A stretch of 64,000 nt of DNA from JAVVTR01 sp036653535 (GTDB lineage: Bacteria > Bacteroidota > Bacteroidia > Bacteroidales > P3), in the NCBI GenBank assembly GCA_036653535.1, contig JAVVTR010000001.1, forward strand, positions 1 to 64,000, written 5' to 3'. Each line of letters begins with the position of its first letter. Positions within the stretch are counted from its first letter, which is position 1. The position numbers were made by a program, and so were the translations under genes. Below, in pieces: positions 44,789-53,990 of this stretch. Below the pieces are notes generated by a model. That model had not been told where the DNA came from and made no database searches. It worked only from the letters and a program-made list of their open reading frames with translations.

Positions 44789-45787
44789 ATGGACAAACTC
44801 TCTTTGCTCTCAGAGAAAATTTTTCAAATTAATTCTGAAGAGGATTTTAATTCCATAGCCATCTCTTTGTTTCAACTTCATTATCAAAGCAATAACGTAT
44901 ATAATCAATATATACAATTTCTTTATCCCGAATTTCAAGCTACAAAGGTAAGCCATTATATGCAAATTCCTTTCCTTCCTATAGAATTATTTAAAACACA
45001 GCAAATTATTTTATCCCCTTATAAAGCTTTAGATTATTTTTCCAGTTCTGGAACCACTAAACAACAGAAAAGCAAACACTACATAGTAGACTTTTCTATC
45101 TATGAACAAAGTTTTTTAAAAGGTTTTTCTTTGTCTTGGGGGGATCCTTCTGAATATACCATTTTAGCATTGCTCCCAAACTATTTAGAGCAAAAACACT
45201 CCTCTCTCATTTACATGATAAAAAAACTAATGGACCTCAGCGGCTCCATAGACAATGGTTTTTATCTATATGATTATCCAAGTTTAGTAAATAAATTAAT
45301 CGCATTAGAAAAACAAGGGAAAAAAAGCATTTTATTTGGTGTTAGTTTTGCCTTATTAGATTTAGCGGAAAGTTATCCTATGCCTCTATCTAACACCTAC
45401 ATTATAGAAACAGGAGGTATGAAAGGCAAACGCAAAGAATTAATAAGAGAAGAGTTGCATCTTATCCTTAAACAATCTTTCCATTGTGATACCATCTATT
45501 CTGAATACGGTATGTGTGAATTATTCTCTCAAGCATATTTGCAAAAAGATCAAAAATTTGTAAGTCCTCCTTGGATGAAAATATTAATTCGAGATATTCA
45601 TAACCCCTTGTGTATAAAAGAAAACGGAAGTAGTGGCGCTATTAATATTATAGACTTGTGTAACCTTTACTCCTGCCCTTTTATAGCCACTCAAGATATT
45701 GGAAAAAATTACCTTGATGGACGTTTTGAAGTAAATGGCAGGTTGGATCAAAGCGATATACGAGGCTGTAATCTAATGGTTTTATAA
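44789..45787 (+). CDS. LuxE-like acyl-protein synthetase/acyltransferase
   Basis: A 332-residue protein of the LuxE/acyl-protein synthetase family, related to adenylating enzymes. SSSGTTKQQKSKHYI near residue 90 is the phosphate-binding loop. IETGGMKGKRKELIREEL and TIYSEYGMCELFSQAY (EYGMCE) are typical LuxE motifs. Homologues are common and uncharacterised in Bacteroidetes; they may transfer acyl groups to proteins or activate a carboxylate. It is monocistronic and divergent from the lipoprotein gene across 43 bases. Confidence 0.8.
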   Translation: MDKLSLLSEKIFQINSEEDFNSIAISLFQLHYQSNNVYNQYIQFLYPEFQATKVSHYMQIPFLPIELFKTQQIILSPYKALDYFSSSGTTKQQKSKHYIVDFSIYEQSFLKGFSLSWGDPSEYTILALLPNYLEQKHSSLIYMIKKLMDLSGSIDNGFYLYDYPSLVNKLIALEKQGKKSILFGVSFALLDLAESYPMPLSNTYIIETGGMKGKRKELIREELHLILKQSFHCDTIYSEYGMCELFSQAYLQKDQKFVSPPWMKILIRDIHNPLCIKENGSSGAINIIDLCNLYSCPFIATQDIGKNYLDGRFEVNGRLDQSDIRGCNLMVL

Positions 45788-45835
45788 AACATAGAATCTT
45801 ATTTAAAATACTACTATATGCCGCTTTTCTATAGC

Positions 45836-47608
45836 TTAATCCTCCGGTAAAACCCATTTTTCTTCCACTCGCCAATCCTCTTCTATACGTATTAATTTGG
45901 GGAAATACCAACGTTTTTCCGGTTGTATCTTATCTACATAAACACCTTGATCCCAACGCCCGTTTTTATTATCATCGCGAAATAAACAAAAGGTAATTTG
46001 CCCAGGTTCCAAATAAGGGAACTCTATACAAGCTGTATCTAATACTATTTTAGAACTTAAAACTTCTTGTTTTTCGTTCAACACTTGCAAAACAAACCTA
46101 TCGCCCTTGGGTAATTTAGGCAAATGCAATGCCAAAGAACCATAATGATCTAATGCATCTGTGCTTAAACGTATAAACGTAGTATCGTTCGTTCGTCCAA
46201 ATATATCCACAAAAGACTTAGGTGGAAAAAACAACAAATATTTGTGTTCTGGTTTCCATTCATAAATTATTTGAACCGTATTTGCTGCGGTTTGAATCCA
46301 TTTTCCATGCACTATAGTCGTGTCTTTTTCTCCAATTTCCAAGCATTTCCCCTTAGTAGTATCCATTCCTATTAAAGGTAAAGAAAAAGACAAGCACAAA
46401 GTATCTGTAATAAAAAAGTGTGTTTTCGCATTACTACTAATTTTAAATACAGTCGTATCCCTTGCATTTTGAGCAGATTCATTCATAAACAATTCCACCG
46501 TATCGGTATAAGTGTCCTGATGTAAAATAAGTTTTGCTTCCACTATATCCATGTTGGAAAAAAACAAATTGGCGGAACGACGATCCATACTCCATTCTAT
46601 AGCACTACGAAAAGGAAGCATATTGGTATCTACCGGCAACAACTCATACGTCAATTGATCTATAGGATAATTAAAATTCATTTTAATAGACCCTTTTTTA
46701 TCCAATTTTGCTTCACCAAGAAAATGTTTTTTTAATCTATCTTTATACATATACAAGATATGACCTTTCTCTATAGCCAAATATTGAGCTGCATTTTCTT
46801 GTACTATTTTCAAGGAATCGTAGCGATGACGAGCTAAACTATCACCCAAAGCAAATACCGTATCCTCTACAAAATTTACTTGTTTTTGTAAGGTTTCCGT
46901 AGTCCAACAAAACGAAGAATAAGCCATGTTTTCACTCAAGGGTTCTATGAAAAAATCCCGATTTTCGTCACTCCCTGCCAAAACATAATAACAACCAGGT
47001 TTTATATAATCTACTTCAAAATATCCATTTTCGTCCGTTACAGAAACATATTGTGGAACTTTTAAAATAGGGAAGCCCAAATTAGTATCTGTCTTAAAAT
47101 AAAGCATTACATGCGCTTCTTTGGCGGGTTTTAAAGCAAGAGCATCGTACACATATCCATTCAGATACGCACTATCTATAACATTGGAGGTGGAAAAGAC
47201 ATATTTGAAATTGGTAACAGGATTTGCTTCGTGTAAATCTACCAAAGATTTTTTAAAATTAATACAATAGGTCCTATCTGCTTGCAAGGAATCCTGAATT
47301 TCTATTTTGACTTGTTTAAGATTGTAGCTATAATACGTTTTTTTTAAAGGAGGAGAAGAAATAATTTTTTCACTTTCTTTTAGTTCCACAAACTCATCAA
47401 AACCAAGTTTCACTATGGTCGCCTTAAAATTAGTAGTTCCTTCCATAGGAATCGCCCATAATAAATTAGGAGCATGTTTATCTTGCGGACCTCCACCCGG
47501 AGCAGACGAATAGGTCGCACATCCTGTAAAGAGAATGCTGGAAGAAATACAAACCAACAGAATTTGTAAAATAGAAATTGTTTTTTCTTTAGCCCTCATT
47601 AATTTCAT
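45836..47608 (-). CDS. Lipoprotein with Ig-like (SbsA/Big_5-type) domain
   Basis: From the ATG at 47608, which overlaps the upstream stop as ATGA, the protein is about 590 residues with a lipobox (SSSILFTGC) and the common lipoprotein lead-in ATYSSAPGGGPQDKHAPNLL. The N-terminal domain has NFKATIVKLGFDEFVEL, then FKYVFSTSNVIDSAYLNG, as in bacterial Ig-like proteins found beside U32 or LuxE genes in Bacteroidetes. Later segments look like carboxypeptidase-regulatory or SD-repeat folds (YFEVDYIKPGCYYVLAGSDE). Likely an outer-membrane or surface lipoprotein; function unknown. A start nine bases further downstream is also possible. Confidence 0.75.
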   Translation of the reverse strand: MKLMRAKEKTISILQILLVCISSSILFTGCATYSSAPGGGPQDKHAPNLLWAIPMEGTTNFKATIVKLGFDEFVELKESEKIISSPPLKKTYYSYNLKQVKIEIQDSLQADRTYCINFKKSLVDLHEANPVTNFKYVFSTSNVIDSAYLNGYVYDALALKPAKEAHVMLYFKTDTNLGFPILKVPQYVSVTDENGYFEVDYIKPGCYYVLAGSDENRDFFIEPLSENMAYSSFCWTTETLQKQVNFVEDTVFALGDSLARHRYDSLKIVQENAAQYLAIEKGHILYMYKDRLKKHFLGEAKLDKKGSIKMNFNYPIDQLTYELLPVDTNMLPFRSAIEWSMDRRSANLFFSNMDIVEAKLILHQDTYTDTVELFMNESAQNARDTTVFKISSNAKTHFFITDTLCLSFSLPLIGMDTTKGKCLEIGEKDTTIVHGKWIQTAANTVQIIYEWKPEHKYLLFFPPKSFVDIFGRTNDTTFIRLSTDALDHYGSLALHLPKLPKGDRFVLQVLNEKQEVLSSKIVLDTACIEFPYLEPGQITFCLFRDDNKNGRWDQGVYVDKIQPEKRWYFPKLIRIEEDWRVEEKWVLPED

Positions 47609-49557
47609 ACATTGGTGTTTCTGTATATTTCCATACGGCAGTGTGCACAATCAAAATGCAAAGCAAATTTATTCCGTTTATAGGAAATAAATAAAGGCTG
47701 CTCAAAATCAACATCTGGTGAGAAATATTTAGGACAACGTTTCATTTGATATTTTATACAATGTTTGCAGACCATCAATACTTTCCCTTTTTGCTGCTCT
47801 TTAGATAATAATTCAAAGCCCTTTTCCACAGATTTCATTCCATGTAAACGATAAAACTCTTCGGCTTTATTATTGGTTATATTCGCTCTATAGTCTAAAA
47901 CCTTTAATTCTTGATTCCCTTGTTTATCCATATGGGTCAAGTCTGTATAAGGAACATCCACTGGAGTGAAATACTTTATCCTTTTTTCTGTAAGTTTTTC
48001 TAAAACGGCACGTCTTGCTGCATTTTGTTCCGAAATTGGAATAAATGGAAATTTTTCTACCCTACTCTCCAATTTATACAGTTCGTAAAAAGTGTTTCCC
48101 ATTTTAGACATCTGCTTTTCAAAATGTTCCTTTGCGGTATTGGTATCCAAGGCAATTTCATATTTTTTTTCACCGAAATCAAAAATAAATTTTGCCTGCA
48201 ACCCACGCTCGTCCTGCACTTGTAAAAAATAGCACTCCTCTTTTTGTAAAAAACCAAATACCATATTTATGGGGATTTTACGCTTTGTAATTTCTCCTCT
48301 TACTTTTTTTTCGAACTCCCTATCTTCATTACGATACAAAATAGTTCCTCTATCAATACTCACTCGTTTTGGGGTGTATAGGCGAGTTATACTTAATCCT
48401 TTTTCTACTTTATTAAGTCCGAAACCATCCGATTCTCCATTCTCTTTCATATAAAAAAGGCCATCTCCTGCTTGCATTGTTTTATTAGCCTTAACTACTA
48501 AAACAGAACCATAGGAGTCGGACAAAACCGATTCTACCTCCCCTACACATTCGCCTACTGCTTTAGGCGTTTGTAAGCAAACCAACTCTTTACGCTGTTC
48601 ATCTAAAAACAAATCGGTATATTCTCTGTGAAAACTTTTTTCTATATTTGGTTCAAAATAAAAAAAAGTATTTCCATCAGAAGCCCTTTTATAGTCTATC
48701 TTTTCACACAAGAGATCATCTATTTTTTGTCTATAAAACGACACTACATTTTTTACATATACCTCATCCTTCAGCCGACCCTCTATTTTAAAGGATTTTA
48801 CTCCGGCTTGCATTAATTGCAAAAGCCAAAGAGAAGCATTAAGATCTTTCATGGAAAGTAAATACTTGTCTCTACAAAGAATTTTTCCAGAAGCGTTTTC
48901 AAGGGTATAAGGTAAACGGCATGCTTGAGCACATTCCCCTCGATTTCCACTTCTACCTTGCATATCACAACTAAGATAACATTGTCCACTATAACTTACA
49001 CATAAAGCTCCATGAATAAACGTTTCCACTTCCGCTTCCATAGAATGTGCTATTTTGGATACTTGATTTACACTAAGTTCTCTTGCTAAAATTAAACGCT
49101 TAAAACCAACAGAAGCCAAAAATTGTGCTTTATCTATACTATCTATATGGCATTGGGTACTAGCATGTAAAGCAATGGGGGGTAAATCACAAGCTAATAA
49201 TCCAAGGTCCTGAATAATTAAAGCATCTATGCCTATATCATAAGCTCTTTGAGCCATATCCAATGCCTGAGGCAATTCTGCATCAAAGAGCACTGTATTT
49301 AATGTTAAATACATTTTAGCACCGTAAACATGTGCATATTGCACTGCTTGCTGCAAGTCTTGCCATGAATTCCCTGCCTTGTACCTAGCCCCAAACTGCG
49401 GACCTCCCATATAGACCGCATCCGCCCCACAAGAAATGGCAGCCTTGGCTATAGAAAGATTTCCAGCAGGAGCTAAGAGCTCTATTTCTCGTAACTTTTC
49501 ACAAAAAAGCGCAACCTCTTGCAGAGATTGCGCTTTTTTTAAATTATTTTCACTCAT
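47605..49557 (-). CDS. U32-family hydroxylation protein (RlhA-like)
   Basis: About 650 residues from MSENN (49557). Peptidase_U32 motifs: IELLAPAGNLSIAKAAISCG, ADAVYMGGPQFGAR, ALCVSYSGQCYLSCDMQGRS and GNRGECAQACRLPY, then IEGRLKDEVYVKNVVSFYR. A DUF3656-like insertion (VVKANKTMQAGDGLFYM) and a C-terminal Cys-rich end (CKHCIKYQMKRCP, HCAHCRM-type) resemble E. coli RlhA, which hydroxylates 23S rRNA C2501; TrhP is the tRNA relative. The first codons contain the hairpin at 49503-49539. The next in-frame ATG lies after the family core begins, so MSENN or an upstream ATG (49575) is the start. Confidence 0.88.
   Translation of the reverse strand: MSENNLKKAQSLQEVALFCEKLREIELLAPAGNLSIAKAAISCGADAVYMGGPQFGARYKAGNSWQDLQQAVQYAHVYGAKMYLTLNTVLFDAELPQALDMAQRAYDIGIDALIIQDLGLLACDLPPIALHASTQCHIDSIDKAQFLASVGFKRLILARELSVNQVSKIAHSMEAEVETFIHGALCVSYSGQCYLSCDMQGRSGNRGECAQACRLPYTLENASGKILCRDKYLLSMKDLNASLWLLQLMQAGVKSFKIEGRLKDEVYVKNVVSFYRQKIDDLLCEKIDYKRASDGNTFFYFEPNIEKSFHREYTDLFLDEQRKELVCLQTPKAVGECVGEVESVLSDSYGSVLVVKANKTMQAGDGLFYMKENGESDGFGLNKVEKGLSITRLYTPKRVSIDRGTILYRNEDREFEKKVRGEITKRKIPINMVFGFLQKEECYFLQVQDERGLQAKFIFDFGEKKYEIALDTNTAKEHFEKQMSKMGNTFYELYKLESRVEKFPFIPISEQNAARRAVLEKLTEKRIKYFTPVDVPYTDLTHMDKQGNQELKVLDYRANITNNKAEEFYRLHGMKSVEKGFELLSKEQQKGKVLMVCKHCIKYQMKRCPKYFSPDVDFEQPLFISYKRNKFALHFDCAHCRMEIYRNTNV
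49503..49539 (-). terminator. Strong terminator-like hairpin in codons 7-18 of the U32 gene
   Basis: AAAAAAGCGCAA (49503-49514) pairs perfectly with TTGCGCTTTTTT (49528-49539), with an inner CTCT/AGAG helix. On the minus strand it is followed by TTTTTT. It starts 23 bases after the stop of the gldJ-type gene and is its natural terminator, yet lies inside the downstream U32 reading frame. Confidence 0.75.
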
Positions 49558-49561
49558 AAAT

Positions 49562-51052
49562 TTATTTGGTAACAATTTGACCTCTATTGGCTGCCCCTAC
49601 CCGAGACATAGCACAACGAAAACCAATCCAATCTGCACTTAAATCCTGCTGCAAAAAACGTCGAGTACCAGGAGATAGAAAATAGGCTCTATCTTTCCAT
49701 GAACCACCCTTAACTACTCTTGCCTTATCGGAAACTAAAGAAGTTTTACCATAATCATAAAGCAAAGAGGTCGTATTGGTAACACCCTCCGGTTTAACTA
49801 ACCAATCATCTACTACAGCCGATTCCAAATCTCCATCTAAATAATTACGATTATCCGATTTGGTGAAATTACGACGATTAGCTAACTCCTCTGGAGTATA
49901 TTCTCTATACCGAATTTTTCCTAAACTGTCTTTTTCTGCAATCTGTCCATCTTCATCCCTCTCCAACGTCTTGTAAATATTACCACGATAAGGATCCACT
50001 TCATTCGCATCTTCAAATGTAAATGGACGATATACATCTAAGCACCATTCGGCTACATTTCCAGCCATATTATACAACCCAAAATCATTAGGAAAATAAG
50101 AATACACTACCGTCGTATAAGCAGCTCCATCATTAAGAGCCCCTGCCGTTCCCATATAATCTCCTTTTGCACGAACAAAATTAGCCATCATTTGTCCTCT
50201 ATAAGGAGTATTAGCATAACGAACTCCTCCTCCATTCCAAGGATAGATACGTCTATCTACTATTCTTTCTTGGTAGCTATTTCCAATTAATGCCAAAGCC
50301 GCATATTCCCATTCAGCTTCTGTTGGCAAACGTAATTTTTCTATTAAAACGCCATCGCTTTTACGTACCTGTCTCATAGGCTCCGCAGCATTAGGGTTCA
50401 TATCCTGAAGACCTTTATTTACGATACCACTGTATTGACCAGCCAAATAAGCTTCCGTATTAAAATTATTATCTGGTGTTTGAGCCAAATCTAATTTAAT
50501 AAGTTTTGCATCCACCAAAATTTTTTCATTAACCCTATCGGTTCTCCAAGAACAATAATCGTTCGCCTGATCCCAATTAACACCAACTACAGGGTAGTTA
50601 TCAAAACCGGGACTACTAAAATAATTATCCGAAATAGCATCTCTAAACGAAAGCTTGCTATTCCATGCTACATAATCCGGTTTAGCTTTTCTAACTACTT
50701 CCGGATATTCTGCACCATAAACTCTCTGCAACCAATATAAATATTCATTGTAATCGGCATTAGAAGTTTCTACCTCATCCATATAAAACGAACTAACCGT
50801 AACCTGACGAGGAATATTATTATGCTTATACATCAGATCTTCTTCATTGAGCCCCATTACAAATGCGCCTCCCTCAATAAAAACGAAGCGTAAGGGTACT
50901 GGCTGTACATAGTTTTCCACCCTTTGAAAGCCGCCCCATTTAGGATCGTTAACTCCCCAACCAGTAGACTGCGACTGGTTAGAAGTCGTACACGCCGTAA
51001 AAGCAACTAAAAAGCCAAGAACAAGCGTGATGTTAGAAATATGTTTTATCAT
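49562..51052 (-). CDS. GldJ/PorK-family SUMF1-domain lipoprotein (type IX secretion)
   Basis: From the ATG at about 51052 the protein is roughly 496 residues with a lipobox (VAFTAC). The sulfatase-modifying-factor fold shows IEGGAFVMGLNEEDLMY, RQVTVSSFYMDEVETSNADY, YPVVGVNWDQANDYCSWRTD, LRLPTEAEWEYAALAL, FGLYNMAGNVAEWCLDVYRP and RVVKGGSWKDRAYFLSPGTR. The STGWGVNDPKWGGFQ start and the end FRCAMSRVG follow GldJ closely; Porphyromonas PorK is also related. Such lipoproteins form the periplasmic/outer-membrane ring of the type IX system. It follows porP by 71 bases from the shared promoter at 52164. porL, porM and porN do not follow. Confidence 0.85.
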   Translation of the reverse strand: MIKHISNITLVLGFLVAFTACTTSNQSQSTGWGVNDPKWGGFQRVENYVQPVPLRFVFIEGGAFVMGLNEEDLMYKHNNIPRQVTVSSFYMDEVETSNADYNEYLYWLQRVYGAEYPEVVRKAKPDYVAWNSKLSFRDAISDNYFSSPGFDNYPVVGVNWDQANDYCSWRTDRVNEKILVDAKLIKLDLAQTPDNNFNTEAYLAGQYSGIVNKGLQDMNPNAAEPMRQVRKSDGVLIEKLRLPTEAEWEYAALALIGNSYQERIVDRRIYPWNGGGVRYANTPYRGQMMANFVRAKGDYMGTAGALNDGAAYTTVVYSYFPNDFGLYNMAGNVAEWCLDVYRPFTFEDANEVDPYRGNIYKTLERDEDGQIAEKDSLGKIRYREYTPEELANRRNFTKSDNRNYLDGDLESAVVDDWLVKPEGVTNTTSLLYDYGKTSLVSDKARVVKGGSWKDRAYFLSPGTRRFLQQDLSADWIGFRCAMSRVGAANRGQIVTK

Positions 51053-51123
51053 TTCAGATTGGGTTTTGCAAATATGATTAAGGGTGCAAATATATAATTT
51101 TTTTAAAAAAAAGACAACTTTCT

Positions 51124-52131
51124 CTAAAAACTGGGACAAGGAAGTGGCTGTATTTTATTATGCTTTGTTTTATTTGTACAAGGTAATTTAAATCCCAAAG
51201 AGATTTCATGAGCCCCTCCACTTCCTTTCAATTTAGAAAGGCTTATATCATAACTATAGGCTAAACTAACTCCTTTGTACTCTGCACCAAGTAAAACAAT
51301 CAAAGCATCGCTATTTGAAAAACTTTGTCTATACCACACCCCCATAACCATAGGATATACATTAAGATACATCCCATAATTTAATTCCTCCATTTTCCCC
51401 TGCTGTGTAAAAATCAAATTAGGAGAAAGAGTTATTTCCCTCTCACTGCGTTTTTGTCCATAAGACTTAGTAAAATGAATAATTCCTCCAACATGGGCTG
51501 TATACTTTATGGGCAAACGTTGTAGTCCCATAAAAGCATCGTTGGGTCTGCTTAAATGACCAACAGAAAGACCAACATAAAAATTTTCTCCATACACCAC
51601 TGCTCCCACCTTAAAATCTGCATAATTTTTATCTTCCGGCGTATTTGCTAATTCTTCTTCTGTAGTAGGCCGAACCAAACCCAATAGAGGATCGAACTGA
51701 TCGGGAAATGTAAGCGAATTCCAATTGGCGTAGCGGTTCACATAAGCAGCTTCCGCCGCAAGACTTAAAAAGGTTTTATCCCCAAGCCGTACTCTGAAAG
51801 AATACATAAAATTAGCTGAAATATTGCGATAAGTACCCCCTCCCTGAATATCACTAAGTACGTAGGCCCCAATGCCCCCATGCAAAACTTTAATATATTG
51901 ATCGTAAGAAACAGTGGCAGAAGAAAATCCGCCTCCTATGTTAGGCCATTGATTTCTATACGAAAGGTTGATCCGAGGACAAACCCCTGTTCCTGCAAAA
52001 GCCGGATTAATATATAAACGATTTGCAAAATATTGAGAGAAGTGAGGATCCTGCGCCTGTGCTGAAGACAAGCTAGACAAAACCAACACTAACAATAAAA
52101 AGGCTGCGTAAATAAATCTAATAAATATCAC
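51124..52131 (-). CDS. PorP/SprF-family type IX secretion protein
   Basis: The family hallmark is DPHFSQYFANRLYINPAFAG, then CPRINLSYRNQWPNIGG and YDQYIKVLHGGIGAYVLSD; the C-terminus is barrel-like. I place the start at GTG 52131 (about 335 residues). It gives a signal peptide (VIFIRFIYAAFLLLVLVLSS...AQA), is preceded by GGAGA, and lies downstream of the promoter at 52164, whereas the ATG starts at 52224 and 52176 lie upstream of that promoter. PorP/SprF proteins help anchor the type IX system or its exported adhesins in the outer membrane. It is in the same operon as the gldJ-type gene. Confidence 0.85.
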   Translation of the reverse strand: MIFIRFIYAAFLLLVLVLSSLSSAQAQDPHFSQYFANRLYINPAFAGTGVCPRINLSYRNQWPNIGGGFSSATVSYDQYIKVLHGGIGAYVLSDIQGGGTYRNISANFMYSFRVRLGDKTFLSLAAEAAYVNRYANWNSLTFPDQFDPLLGLVRPTTEEELANTPEDKNYADFKVGAVVYGENFYVGLSVGHLSRPNDAFMGLQRLPIKYTAHVGGIIHFTKSYGQKRSEREITLSPNLIFTQQGKMEELNYGMYLNVYPMVMGVWYRQSFSNSDALIVLLGAEYKGVSLAYSYDISLSKLKGSGGAHEISLGFKLPCTNKTKHNKIQPLPCPSF

Positions 52132-52163
52132 TCTCCATTTTTTTTCAGCGAAAAAATAATTTG

Positions 52164-52195
52164 CAAATATACACATTGAAATAGTAAGCAACAAA
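52164..52195 (-). promoter_or_regulatory. Promoter for the porP-gldJ operon
   Basis: On the minus strand TTTG (52195-52192) and TATATTTG (52171-52164) are spaced by 20 bases, an excellent Bacteroidetes consensus. The predicted start is about 25 bases before GTG 52131. It forces the porP start to be downstream of 52160. Confidence 0.78.
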
Positions 52196-52223
52196 TTTAC
52201 GAATAGTTTCGGTAAATATTCCA

Positions 52224-52254
52224 TTTGGTCTATCTATATTTTTTCGTATCTTTG
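52224..52254 (+). promoter_or_regulatory. Promoter for porV-ispF
   Basis: TTTG (52224-52227) and TATCTTTG (52247-52254) are spaced by 19 bases. The porV ATG lies 40 bases downstream. With the opposing promoter at 52164-52195 it forms a divergent pair, their outer edges 28 bases apart. Confidence 0.78.
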
Positions 52255-52294
52255 CTCCCTATTGCGAATTGATTTATAATCAAACCATCTTTAA

Positions 52295-53515
52295 ATGCGC
52301 ACAAAAACATTATTAGTCGCGGCGATCTTTTTCTTAACTCAGCCGTTACTAATGGCTCAAAAAGACAAGGATCCCAGTGCAGTCTTGAATCAACATAGCG
52401 GAGCTATAACTACTGCGGTTCCTTTTTTACTTGTATCCCCGGATGCTCGTTCAGGCGGCTTAGGAGACATTGGTGTATCCAGTTCTGCTGACCCCTATTC
52501 TCAGCATTGGAATGCAGCAAAATATCCTTACATATCGGAGGATCTTTCTTTATCCTTTACTTACAGCCCTTGGCTCTTGAACTTGGTTCCAGATATGTCC
52601 TTGGCTTACCTTACCGCTGCAAAGAAAATAGACAAAGTAAGTACTGTTTCGTTTTCTTTACTTTTCTTTTCTATGGGAGAAGTTATTTTTACGCAAAACG
52701 GAGGAGAAAGTGGAACCCCTTTTAATCCAAATGAATTTGCCATCGACGCCAGTTATTCTCGTAAGCTTATAGATGAATTATCTATTGCGGTTACTGGACG
52801 ATTTATTTATTCTAATCTTACCTTAGGGCAAGATGTAGGAGGAAGTGGATCCAAACCAGGCTTAGCTGGAGCGGCTGATATAGGCCTTTTTTATTCGCAA
52901 GACTTTAATGTTGGTTCTCAATTTGAAGGAGGAACCCTTACTGCAGGTTTGAGTATCACCAATTTAGGAAATAAGATATCTTATTCTCAAGATGCATCCA
53001 CCTTTGATAAAGACTTTATACCTGCCAATATTCGTTTAGGCTTAGGCTTTGACTTTCATGTCGACAAGTATAACTCTATCGCTTTTATGGCAGAAATTAA
53101 TAAATTATTAGTTCCTACCCCTCCTATTTATGATACATCCAAAACACAAATCATAGCAGGGATGGACGATAATGTAAGTTCTATGACCGGTGTAATTCAT
53201 TCTTTTTACGATGCCCCTGGTGGGTTTAAAGAGGAAATGCAGGAAATTCAATGGAGTTTAGCGGCAGAATATTGGTATAAAAAATTATTAGCTGTAAGAA
53301 TTGGTTATTTTCACGAAAGTCAATATAAGGGGGCTCGTCAGTACTTTACCATAGGGGCAGGTATTCGATACAATATTTTTGGTTTAGATTTATCTTACCT
53401 AATTCCTACCTCCACTATCGCTGGCTCTAATCCTCTTAAAAACACCCTTCGTATTTCTATACTGTTTAATTTTGCTACCACTAAGAAAAAGCAAATTCCA
53501 ACAGCCAATGAGTAA
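52295..53515 (+). CDS. porV: Type IX secretion outer-membrane protein PorV (LptO)
   Basis: A 406-residue FadL-like barrel with signal peptide MRTKTLLVAAIFFLTQPLLM. PorV signatures are present: ITTAVPFLLVSPDARSGGLG and SSSADPYSQHWNAAKYPY, then FALLFFSMGE-type strands (VSFSLLFFSMGEVIF) and RIGYFHESQYKGARQYFTIG, ending RISILFNFATT. PorV shuttles type IX cargo from the Sov translocon to the attachment complex with PorU. It is the first gene after its promoter and overlaps ispF. Confidence 0.95.
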   Translation: MRTKTLLVAAIFFLTQPLLMAQKDKDPSAVLNQHSGAITTAVPFLLVSPDARSGGLGDIGVSSSADPYSQHWNAAKYPYISEDLSLSFTYSPWLLNLVPDMSLAYLTAAKKIDKVSTVSFSLLFFSMGEVIFTQNGGESGTPFNPNEFAIDASYSRKLIDELSIAVTGRFIYSNLTLGQDVGGSGSKPGLAGAADIGLFYSQDFNVGSQFEGGTLTAGLSITNLGNKISYSQDASTFDKDFIPANIRLGLGFDFHVDKYNSIAFMAEINKLLVPTPPIYDTSKTQIIAGMDDNVSSMTGVIHSFYDAPGGFKEEMQEIQWSLAAEYWYKKLLAVRIGYFHESQYKGARQYFTIGAGIRYNIFGLDLSYLIPTSTIAGSNPLKNTLRISILFNFATTKKKQIPTANE

Positions 53516-53990
53516 TTTTCGCATAGGCTACGGTTACGATGCCCACATTCTTGCATTCAACAGAAAGTTGATCTTAGGAGGCGTTGAAATCCCATACACC
53601 AAAGGCTTACTTGGACATTCCGATGCGGACGTACTAATTCATGCTATCTGTGATGCTCTCTTGGGTGCAGCCGCTTTAGGAGATATAGGTTTACACTTTC
53701 CCGATACCTCTCTTTTATATAAAAATATAGACAGCAGCATACTCTTGCAAAAAGTACAAGAACTTCTTTCTCAACGTGGATATATCATAGGAAATATAGA
53801 TTCTACCCTACGTATACAAAAGCCAAAAATAGCGAGCTATCTGCCAGAAATAAGAGAAAAATTAGCAAAGGTACTTTCCTTAGACAAGGACTTCATTTCT
53901 GTAAAAGCTACTACCACCGAAAAAATGGGATTTGAGGGAAGAGAAGAAGGAATTTCCGCTTCTGTGGTCGTGCTTATTTATTCCAAATAA
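53508..53990 (+). CDS. ispF: 2-C-methyl-D-erythritol 2,4-cyclodiphosphate synthase
   Basis: From ATG 53508, which overlaps the porV stop region (AATGAGTAA), the protein is 160 residues, the normal IspF size. Motifs: RIGYGYDAH (zinc Asp/His), LGHSDADVLIHAICDALLGA, LGDIGLHFPD and VKATTTEKMGFEGREEGISA. It makes the cyclodiphosphate in the non-mevalonate isoprenoid pathway, which feeds undecaprenyl carriers and quinones. Linkage to porV is positional. Its 3' end overlaps the convergent metallophosphatase gene by 17 bases. Confidence 0.97.
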   Translation: MSNFRIGYGYDAHILAFNRKLILGGVEIPYTKGLLGHSDADVLIHAICDALLGAAALGDIGLHFPDTSLLYKNIDSSILLQKVQELLSQRGYIIGNIDSTLRIQKPKIASYLPEIREKLAKVLSLDKDFISVKATTTEKMGFEGREEGISASVVVLIYSK

